A stretch of 64,000 nucleotides of DNA from Armigeres subalbatus. Its lineage: Eukaryota; Arthropoda; Insecta; Diptera; Culicidae. The notes below the pieces were generated by a model. It was not told where the DNA came from. It made no database searches and saw only the letters and a list, made by a program, of their open reading frames with translations. A program made the position numbers and the translations under genes. Positions within the stretch are counted from its first letter, which is position 1, and each line of letters starts with the position of its first letter. Shown piece after piece: positions 52,782-64,000 of the stretch. Location: contig NC_085141.1 in NCBI RefSeq assembly GCF_024139115.2, positions 242,845,047 through 242,909,046 of the forward strand. Reading direction: 5' to 3'.

Positions 52782-55700
52782 ATTTCTGATTTGAATTGAA
52801 TTTGATTGACTCCGAACTGATTTGACCGACTTGGACTGGATTTGACTGGACCTGACTGGACTTGGACTGACCTGGACTGACCTGGACCTGGACTGACCAT
52901 TTGGACTTGACTGGATCTGACTGGATCTGGACTGACTTGGACTGACCTGACTGGATCTGGACTGACCTGACCGATCTGACTGGACCTGGACTGACTGGAC
53001 TGACCTGGACTGGATCTGACTGACCTGACCTGGATCTGGACTGACCTGGACTGGATCTGGACTGGACTGACTGGATCTGGACTTGGATCTGGACTGGATC
53101 TGACTGACCTGGACTGGATCTGACTGGACTGGACTGACTCTGACTCGATCTGGACTGACCTGGACTGACCTGGACTGGATCTGGACTGGATCTGACTGAC
53201 TGGACTGGATCTGACTGGATCTGGACTGATCTGACTGACTGGATCTGGACTGACCTGGACTGGATCTGACTGACCTGGACTGGATCTGGACTCGACCTGA
53301 CTGGATCTGGACTGGATCTGGACTGACCTGACTGACCTGGACTGGATCTTGACTGATCTGGACTGGACTGACTGACCTGACCGATCTGGACTGATCTGGA
53401 CTGACCTGACTGGATCTGGACTGACCTGGACTGGATCTGGACTGGATCTGACCTGATCTGGACTGGACTGACCTGGATCTGGACTGGATCTGACCGACCT
53501 GGACTGATCTGGACTGGATCTGGACTGACCTGGACTGGACCTGACTGATCTGACTGTACTTGACCGGGACCTTGACTGACTCTGGACTGACTTGACTGAC
53601 CTGGACTGGATCTGGACTGGATCTGGACTGACCTGGACTGGACTGACTGGATCGACTGGACCTGGACTGGATCTGACTCCGATCTGACTGACCTGGACTG
53701 ATCGACTGGACTGGATCTGACTGGATCTGGACTGAATTGACTGACCTGGACTGGATCTGACTGGACCTGGACTGATCTGGACTGGACCTGGACTGGACCT
53801 GGGACTGGATCTGGACTGATCTGACTGACTGGACTGACCTGATCTGACTGGACTGGATCTGGACTCGATCTGGACTGACCTGGACTGGATCTGGACTGAC
53901 CTGGACTGGATCTGGACTGATCTGACTGGACTCCGACTGACCTGGACTGACCTGGACTGACCTGGACTGGACCTGACTGACCTGACCTGGATCTGACTGA
54001 TCTGGACTGACTCTGGACTGGATCTGGACTGACCTGACTGACCTGACTGACCTGGACTGGATCTGGACTGGATCTGGACTGACTGGATCTGGACTGACCT
54101 GGACTGGATCTGGACTGACTGATCTGGACTGGATCTGACCGAACCTGGACTGGATCTGGACTGGATCTGACCTGGATCTGACTGGACTGACCTGGACTGG
54201 ACCGATCTGGACTGATCTGGACTGGACCTGACTTGATCTGGACCGACTGGATCTGGACTGACTCCACCGACTGGACCTGACTGGACTGGACCTGGACTGA
54301 CTGACTGGACTGGATCTGGACTGACCTGACTGGATCTGGACTGATCTGGACTGACTTGACTGACCTGGACTGGACCTGGACTGGACCTGACTGGATCTGG
54401 ACTGACCTGACTGACTGGATCTGACTGACCTGGACTGACCTGACTGGATCTGGACTGGATCTGACTGGATCTGGACTGGATCTGGACCGACCTGACTGAT
54501 CTGACTGATCTGGACTGATCGGACTGACTGGATCGACTGGACTGACCTGACTGATCTGGGACTGACCGGATCCTGGAATCTGGACTGACCTGACTGAACT
54601 GGACTGGACTTGGACTGACCTTGACTGATCTGGACTGGATCGACCTGACTGGATCTGGACTGATCTGGACTGGATCGACCTGACTGACCTGGACTGGATC
54701 GACTGGATCTGGACTGATCTGGACTGACCTGGACTGGATCTGGACTGACCTGGACTGGATCTGGACTGGACTGGACTGACTGGACTGACCGACCTGGACT
54801 GACCTGACTGATCTGGACTGGATCTGGACTGGATCTGGACTGGACTGGACTGACCTGGACTGGACCTGACTGACCTGGACTGGACTGGACTGGACTGACT
54901 GACCTGGACTGGATCTGACTGACCTGGACTGACCTGACCGACCTGGACTGACCTGGACTGACCGACCTGGACTGGATCTGGACTGGACCTGGACTGACCT
55001 GACTGGACCTGACTGATCTGGACTGGATCTGGACTGACCTGACTGACCTGGACTGACTGACTGGACTGGATCTGGACTGACCTGGACTGACTTGACTGAC
55101 CGACTGGATCTGGACTGACCTGACTGACTGGACTGACTTGATCTGGGACTGGAACCGACTTGGACTGACCTGGACTTGGATCGACCTGACCTTGACTGGA
55201 TCTGGACTGACCTGGACTGGACCTGGACTGACCGACCGGATCTGGACTGATCTTGACCGGGACCTGACTGGACTTGACTGACTGGATTGGATTGGGACTG
55301 ACCTGGACTGACCTGACTGGATCTGACTGACCTGACTGGATCTGGACTGACCTGGACTGGATCTGACTGGATCTGGACTGGATTGACTGGACCGGACTGA
55401 CTGGACTGGACTGGACTGGATCTGGACTGACTTGACTGATCTGGACTGGATCTGACTGGATCTGACCGACCTGATCGACTCTGGACTGATCTGACCGGAT
55501 CTGGACTGGACCTGACCGATCTGGACTGGATCTGGACTGACCTGGACTGGATCTGGACTGACTTGGACTGAATTGACTTGACCTGGACCCTGACTTGGAC
55601 TGGACCTGGACTGACCTGGACTGGATCTGGACCGGATCTGGATCTGACTGACCGATCTGGACTGACTGACTGATCTGACCGATCTTGGACTGGACTGACC

Positions 55701-58700
55701 TGGACCTGACCTGGACTGGAATTCCTGGATCAGACCTGACTGGACTTGACTGACCTTGGACTGATCTGGACTGATCTGACCGACCGACTGGACTGACTGA
55801 CCTGGACCGACCTGGACTGACCTGACTGGATCTTGGACTGGATCTGACTGACCTGGATCGACTGACCGACTGGACTTTGACTGACCTGGACTGGATCTGG
55901 ACTGACCTGGACTGGACTGACTGACCTGACTGGACTGACTTGGACCGACTGACTGACCGGACCTGATCTGACTGGATCTGGACTGGATCTGGGACTGACC
56001 TGACTGACCTGACTGACCGGAATTGGACTGACCTGGACTGACCTGGACTGGATCTGACCGACCTGACTGATCTGGACTGGATCTGGACTGACTGGAGGAT
56101 CTGGACTGGACCTGGACTGACCTTGGACTGATCCTGACTGGACCTGGACTGGATCGGACTTGACCTGGACTGACCTGGACTGGATCTGGACTGGACTGGA
56201 CTGACTGACTGACCTGAATTGACTGGACTGGATCTGGACTGACCTGGACTGGATCTGGACTGACCTGACTGGATCTGGACTGATCTGGACTGGACCTGAC
56301 TGATCTGGACTGGATCTGGACTGGATCTGGATTGATCTGGATCGATCTGGACTGGATCTGACTGACTTGACTGGACTGACCTGGATCTGGACTGGATCTG
56401 GACTGACCTGACTGACCTGGACTGGATCTGGACTGGATCTGACTGACTTGACTGACTGACTGGACTGGATCTGGACTGGATCTGGACTGACCTGGACTGG
56501 ATCTGGACTGACTGACTGACCTGGACTGACCTGGACTGGATCTGACTGACTGGACTGGATCTGACTGGATCTTGACTGGATCTGGACTGATCTGACTGAC
56601 CTGGACTGGATCTGGACTGACCTGGACTGATCTGGACTGATCTGACTGGACTGGACTGACTGACTGATCGACTGGATCTGGACTGGACTGACCTGGACTG
56701 GACCTGGACCGACCTGACCGACTGGACTGACTGACCTGGACCGATCTGACTGGACCTGACTGACCGACCTGACCGGATCTGGACTGACCTGGACTGACTT
56801 GACCGACCTGGACTGGATCTGGACCGATCTGGACTGACTTGGACTGGACTGGACTGACTGACTGATCTGGACCGACTGACTGGACTGGACTGGACTGACC
56901 TGGACTGGATCTGGACTGACCTGGACCGGATCTGACTGGATCTGGACTGGACTGACTGGACTGACTGGACTGGATCTGGACTGGATCTGACTGACCTTGA
57001 CTGGATCTGGACTGACTGGACTGGATCTGGACTGGATCTGGACTGACCTGGACTGGATCTGACTGACCTGACTGACCTGGACTCGATCTGGACTGACCTG
57101 GACTGGATCTGGACTGATCTGGACTGGACCTGGACTGACTGGACTGACTGACCTGACTGACCTGACTGGATCTGGACTGACTGGACTGATCTGGACTGGA
57201 TCTGGACTGGATCTGGACTGACTTGGACTGGATCTGACTGGATCTGGACTGGATCTGGACTGACCTGACTGGATCTGACTGACCTGGACTGACCTGGACT
57301 GGATCTGGACTGACCTGGACTGGATCTGGACTGGATCTGGACTGGATCTGGACTGACCTGGACTGGATCTGGACTGGATCTGGACTGGACCTGGACTGAC
57401 CTGACTGGACTGACTGGACTGGATCTGGACTGACTGGATCTGACTGACTTGGACTGACCTTGGACTGATCTGGACTGGATCGACTGACCTGGACTGGATC
57501 TGGACTGATCTGGACTGACTGACCTGACTGATCTGGACTGGATCTGGACTGACCTGACTGGATCTGGACTGATCTGGACCGACCTGGACTGACCTGACCG
57601 ATCTGGACTGACCTGACTGGATCTGGACTGGACCTGGACTGACCTGACCGATCTGACTGACTTGGACTGGATCGGATCTGACTGGATCTGGACTGATCTG
57701 GACGATTGATCTGGACTGGATCTGACTGGATCTGGACTGACCTGACTGACCTGGACTGGATCTGGACCGACCTGGACTGATCTGGACTGGATCTGGACTG
57801 GATCTGGACTGACCTGGACTGGATCTGGACTGGATCTGGACTGACCTGGACTGGACCTGACCTGACCGACCTGACTGACCTGGACCGACCTGACCTGGAC
57901 TGGACTGGATCTGGACCTGGATCTGACTGGATCTGGACTGGATCTGACTGGACCTGGACTGACCTGACTGGATCTGGACTGACCTGGACTGACCTGACTG
58001 ACTGGACTGACCTGGACTGGACCTGGACTGACCTGGACTGACCTGGACTGACCTGGACTGGATCTGGACTGATCTGGACTGGACTGGACTGGATCTGACT
58101 GGATCTGGACTGACTGGACTGGATCTGACTGACCTGACTGACCTGGACTGGACCTGGACTGATCTGGACTGGACCTGGACTGACCTGGACTGGATCTGGA
58201 CTGGATCTGGACTGGATCTGGACTGGATCTGGACTGATCTGGACTGGATCTGGACTGACCTGACTGATCTGGACTGGATCTGACTGACCTTGACTTGGAT
58301 CTGGATCTGACCTGGACTGGATCTGGACTGGACTGACTGGACCTGACTGGATCTGGACTGGACCTGGACTGACTCTGACTGGACCTGGACTGGATCTGGA
58401 CTGGACCTGACTGGATCTGGACTGATCTGGACTGACCTGACTGGATCTGACCGATCTGGACTGACCTGGACTGACCTGGACTGACCTGGACTGGATCTGG
58501 ACTGACCTGGACTGACCTGGACTGGATCTGACTGACCTGGACTGGATCTGGACTGACCTGGACTGACCTGGACTGACCTGGACTGGATCTGGACTGACCT
58601 GGACTGACCTGACCGATCTTGGACTGGATCTGGACTGATCTGACTGGATCTGGACTGGATCTTGGACTGGATCTGGACTGGATCTGGACTGATCTGGACT

Positions 58701-61700
58701 GACCTGACTGGACTGGACTGGATCTGACCGACCTGGACTGACCTGGACTGACCTGGACTGACCTGACTGGATCTGGACTGATCTGGACTGGATCTGGACT
58801 TGGATCTGGACTGACCTGGACTGGACTGACTGATCTGGACTGGATCTGGACTGACCTGGACTGGATCTGACTGACCTGGACTCGGATCTGGACTGGATCT
58901 GGACTGGACCTGGACTGACCTGGACTGACCTGACTGACTGGACTTGGACTGGACCTGGACTGACCTGGACTGGATCTGGACTGGATCTGGACTGGACCTG
59001 ACTGGATCTGGACTGACGACTGGACTGGACTGACCTGGACTGATCTGGACTGGATCTGACTGGATCTTGACTGGATCTGGACTGACCTGGACTGATCTGG
59101 ACTGGATCTGGACTGACCTTGGACTGGATCTGGACTGGACCTGGACTGACCTGACTGACCTGACTGGACCTGGACTGACCTGACTGATCTTGACTGACTC
59201 TGGACTGACCTGGAACTGACTCTGGACTGATCTGACCGATCTGGACCTGACCTGGACTGGATCTTGGGACTGATCTGGACCGACTGGATCGACCTGACTG
59301 ACTGGACCTGACTGACTTGGACTGACCTGGACTGGACTGGATCTGGACTGGATCTGACCTGACCTGACTGATCTGACTGGACTGGACTGGATCTGGACTG
59401 ACCTGACTGGATCTGGACTGACTTGACTGACTGGACTGACCGATCTGACTGACCTGGACTGACCCTGACTGGATCTGGACTGACTGACTGACTTGGACTG
59501 GACCTGACTGATCTGGACTGGATCTGGACTGGACTGGACTGACCTGGACTGACCTGGGATCTGACCTGGACTGATCTGGACCGATCTTGACTGACTTGAC
59601 TGACTGGACTGATCTTGGACTGGATCCTGGACTGACCTGGATCCGACTGGACTGACCTGGACTGACCTTGGACTGATCTGACTGGATCTGGACTGGATCT
59701 GGACTGACTTGGACTGATCTGACCTCGGACTGACCAGACTGGATCTGACCGATCTGGACTGACCTGACTGGATCTGACTGGATCTTGACTGACCCGGACT
59801 TGGACTGACCTGACTGGATCTTCTGGACTTGATCTGACTGACCTGACTGACTTGGACTGGGATCTGGACTGACCTGGACTGACCTGGACTGGACCTGGAC
59901 TGACTTGGGACTGACCTGGACTGGATCCTGGACCGACTGGACCGGACCTGGACTGGCCTGACGACTGGATCTGGATCTGGATTTGACCGACTTGGACTGA
60001 CCTGACTGGACTCTGACCTGATCTGGACTTGATCTGGACTGGACCTGGACTGGACTGGACCGGATCTGACTGACCTGGACTGGATCTGACTGGATCTGGA
60101 CTGACTGGACTGGACCTGGACTGACCTGGACTGGACCTGACCGACCTGATCGATCTGACTGGACCTGGACTGACCTGGACTGGATCTGGACTGACCTGGA
60201 CTCGACCTGGACTGACCTGACTGGATCTGGACTGGATCTGGACTGGACCTGGACTGACCTCTGGACTGACCTGACTGGATCTGGACTGGATCTGGACTGG
60301 ATCTGGACTGACCTGGACTGACCTTGGACTGGATCTGGACTGACCTGGACCGACCTGACTGACCTTGGACTGGATCTGGACTGACTGACCGACTGGACTG
60401 GATCTGGACTGACCTGACTGGACCTGGACTGACCTGGACTGACCTGGACCGATCTGACTGACCTGGACTGACCTGGACTGGATCTGGACTGGATCTGGAC
60501 TGGATCTGGACTGACCTTGGACTGGATCTGACTGGATCTGGACTGGACCTGGACTGACCTGACTGATCGATCTGGACTGACCTGGACTGGACCTGGACTG
60601 ACCTGACTGGATCTGGACTGGATCTGGACTGGACCTGGACTGATCTGGACTGACCTGGATCTGACTGACCTGGACTGATCTGGACTGGATCTGGACTGAC
60701 CTGGACTGACCTGGACTGGATCTGGACTGGATCTGGACTGGATCTGACTGGACCTGGACTGGATCTGGACTGACCTGGACTGGATCTGACTGACCTGGAC
60801 TGACCTGGACTGGACCTGGACTGACCTGGACTGACTGGACTGGATCTGGACTGACCTGGACTGACTCTGACTGGACTGGATCTTGACTGACCTGGACTGA
60901 CTGACTGGATCTGGACTGACCTGACTGGACTGGACTGGACTGACCTGACCGACCTGACTGACCTGACTGGATCTGACTGGGATCTGGACTGACTTGACTG
61001 ACCTGGACTGGATCTTGACTTGACTGACCGACCTGGACTGGACCTGGACTGGACTCTGACTGATCTGGACTGGATCTGGACTGGATCTGGACTGACCTGG
61101 ACTGACCTGGACTGGACTCTGACCGGACCTGGACTGACCTGGACTGGATCTGGACTGGATCTGGACTGGATCTGGACTGGATCTGACTGGACTGACCTGA
61201 CTGACCTGACTGGATCTGGACTGGACCTGACTGGATCTGGACTGGATCTGGACTGACCTTGGACTGACCTGACTGGATCTGGACTGACTCGGACTGGACC
61301 TGACTGGATCTGGACTGGACCTGGACTGATCTGGACTGGATCTGACTGACCTGGACCTGACTGGATCTGGACTGGATCTGGACTGACCTGGACTGGATCT
61401 GGACTTGACCTGGACTGACTGACCTGGACTGGATCTGGACTGACCTGGACTGGATCTGACTGGACCTGGACTGGATCTGGACTGATCTGGACTGACCTGA
61501 CTGACCTGACTGACCTGGACTGGACCTGGACTGACCTGACTGGATCTGGACTGGATCTGGACTGGATCTGGACTGACTGGATCTGGACTGACTTGACTGA
61601 CTCTGGACTGACCTGACCGGATCTGGACTGGATCTGACTGACTGGACCGATCTGACTGACCTGACTGACCTGACTGGATCTGGACTGGATCGACCTGGAC

Positions 61701-64000
61701 TGACTGACCGACTGACCTTGATCGACCTGGACTGACTGGACTGGATCTGGACTGGATCTGGACTGGATCTGACCTGGACTGACCTGACCTGGACTGGACT
61801 TGGACTGGATCTTGACTGATCTGGGACTGACCTGACCGATCTGGACTGACCTGGACTGACTGGACTGGACTGACCTGGACTGACCTGGACTGACTTGACT
61901 GATCGACTGGATCGGGACTGATCTGACTGACCTGACTGATCTGGACTGGATCTGACTGGATCTGGACTGGACTGGACTGACCTGGACTGACCTGACTGGA
62001 TCTGGACTGACCTGGACTGACCGATCTGGACTGGACTCTGGACTGGATCTGGACTGACCTGGACCGATCGGACTGATCTGGACTGACCTGACTGATCTGG
62101 ACTGGATCTGACTGGATCTGGACTGGATCTGGACTGACCTGACTGACCTGGACTGACCTGACTGACCTGGACTGGATCTGGACTGGATCTGACTGGATCT
62201 GGGACTGGACTGACCTGGACTGACCTGACTGGATCTGGACTGGACTTGGACTGGATCTGGACTGGATCTGGACTGGATCTTGGACTGACCTGACTGGATC
62301 TGGACTGGATCTGACTGACCTGGACTGGACCTGACTGACTTTGACTGACCTGACTGACTCCTGGACTGATCTGGACTGGATCTGGACTGGATCTGGACTG
62401 ACCTGACTGACCTGACTGATCTGGACTGGACCTGGACTGACCTGACTGACTGACTGATCTGGACTGGATCTGGACTGACCTGGACTGGACCTGGACTGGA
62501 TCTGGACTGGACCTTGGACTGGATCTGACTGGATCTGGACTGACCTGGACTGGATCTGACTGACTCTGACTGACCTGACTGACTGGACTGGATCTGACCG
62601 ATCGACTGGACCTGACTGACCTGGACTGACCTGGACCGATCTGGACTGACCTGGACTGGATCTGACTGACCGACTGGACTGACCTGGACTGACTGACTGG
62701 ACTGACCTGACTGGATCTGGACTGGATCTGGACTGGATCTGGACTGACCTGACCGGATCTGGACTGACTGACTGGATCTGGACTGGATCTGGACTGGATC
62801 TGGACTGAACGAAGACTGGACTTGGACTGACCTGACTGGATCTGGACTGACCTGGATCTGACCTGGACTGGATCTGGACTGGATCTGGACTGACCTGGAC
62901 TGGACCTGACTGGATCTGACTGGACCTGACTGGATCTGACTGACCTGGATCGACTGACTGACTGACTGGACTGGATCTGACCTGGATCTGACCTGGACTG
63001 ACCTGGACTGGATCTGGACTGACCTGACTGACCTGGACTGGATCTGACCGACCTGGACTGACCTGATCTGGACTGATCTGGACTGACCTGGACTGGATCT
63101 GGACTGGATCTGACTGGACCTGGACTGACCGGACTGACCTGACTGGACTGACCTGGACTGACCTGGACTGGATCTGGACTGGATCTGACTGACTTGGACT
63201 GACCTGGACTGACCTGGACTGACTGGACTGACTGGACTGGATCTGGACTGACCTGACTGACCTGGACTGACTGATCTGGACTGGATCTGGACTGACTTGA
63301 CTGGATCTGGACTGGATCTGGACTGATCTGACTGACCTGGACTGGATCTGGACCGATCTGGACTGGATCTGGACTGACTGGACTGACTGGACTGACCTGG
63401 ACTGGATCTGGACTGACCTGACTGGATCTGGACTGACCTGGACTGGATCTGGACTTGGATCTGACTGGATCTGGACTGATCTGACCGACCTGACTGGATC
63501 TGGACTGGATCTGGACTGACCTGGACTGACCTGGACTGGATCTGACTGGATCTGGACTGACCTGGACTGGACCTGGACTGGATCTTGGACTGACCTGACT
63601 GACTGACTGGATCTGGACTGACCTGGACTGGATCTTGGACTGACCTGGACTGGATCTGACCTGACCTGGACTGACCTGGACCGACCTGGACTGGACTTGA
63701 CTGACCTGGACCGATCTGGACTGGATCTGGACTCGATCTGGACTGACCTGGACTGGACCTGACTGACCTGGACTGACTGGATCTGGACTGACCTGACTGG
63801 ATCTGGACTGGATCTGGACTGGATCTGGACTGACCTGGGACTGACCTTGGACTGACCTGACTGGATCTGGACTGGACTTGGACTGGATCTGGACTGACCT
63901 GGACTGGATCTGGACTGACCTGGACTGGATCTGACCGACTCTGACTGACCTGGACTGGATCTGGACTGGATCTTGACTGGATCTGGACTGGACTTGGACT
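52782..64000. repeat. CTGGA/CTGAC/CTGGAT satellite, at least 11.2 kb
   Basis: Built almost entirely from the words CTGGA, CTGAC, CTGA and CTGGAT, joined as CTGGACTGAC (10 bp) and CTGGACTGGAT (11 bp) dimers in no fixed order. Rare changes are CTGA to CCGA, CTCGA, and one-base G or T insertions, clustered near 54550-56200 and 59200-60020. The first 80 bp (GATTTGAATTGAATTTGATT onward) are a degenerate transition. It runs off the end of the window. A 495-codon minus-strand frame at 52780-54267 is a by-product. Confidence 0.97.

Noticed and set aside
52780..54267. 495-codon minus-strand open frame rich in Ser, Gln, Val and Pro
   Set aside because: Generated by the CTGGA/CTGAC satellite, whose complement lacks stops in this frame; no domain, no splice context, and it changes with every one-base insertion.

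Overview
The window looks like a piece of a culicine (Aedes-type) mosquito chromosome. One host gene with short GT-AG introns sits among tRNA-derived SINEs, many MITE-like inverted-repeat elements, decayed LINE and Tc1/mariner sequences, a BEL/Pao LTR retrotransposon and several kinds of satellite DNA. The species call is inferred from the style of the repeats and was not tested.

Layout. 1-16.3 kb is mostly non-coding DNA, possibly a long 5' intron. It holds a 24-bp minisatellite (4.25-4.97 kb), several MITEs, a SINE (5.85-6.15 kb), a CTTCCTT-type microsatellite (7.45-8.65 kb), a Tc1/mariner-type transposase relic split by an insertion (9.1-10.6 kb), a tRNA-like sequence with good geometry (11.68 kb) and a LINE endonuclease relic (11.8-12.2 kb). 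16.36-20.17 kb is a second 24-bp minisatellite, interrupted by a hAT-like MITE and by 2.6 kb of quasi-periodic low-complexity DNA. It ends about 200 bp before the first recognised exon.

The one convincing host gene is on the + strand at 20375-24245. Seven exons encode 1,124 residues of a PH/PTB adaptor closest to the Dok-7 branch of the Dok/IRS superfamily. The tail carries many tyrosine motifs suited to SH2-domain partners. The 5' end of the gene, including the start of the PH domain, was not found.

24.6-42.9 kb is repeat-rich: SINEs, TA-flanked MITEs, palindromic elements, a Jockey-like LINE relic (35.5-37.0 kb), TCTCAC-type and GGTCAAATGAC-type tandem repeats, and a quieter stretch at 39.5-41.6 kb that may hold a terminal exon with a long 3' UTR.

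42875-52776 is a BEL/Pao element on the minus strand with paired LTRs and a perfect 5-bp target duplication (AATTT). Its gag (with a PHD-type finger), protease, RT, RNase H and integrase regions are still readable but broken. It is a trap for later insertions: a SINE that itself holds a Mutator-like foldback with 21-bp repeats in both arms; a MITE inside a MITE; a long-inverted-repeat element holding a Helitron; and a TA-flanked MITE inside the 5' LTR. From 52782 to the end of the window is at least 11.2 kb of a satellite built from CTGGA/CTGAC/CTGGAT words with a 10-11 bp period. The BEL element sits exactly at its edge.

No bacterial-type operon, CRISPR array or rRNA gene is present. The most unusual content is the family of word-based satellites and the undescribed-looking foldback elements.
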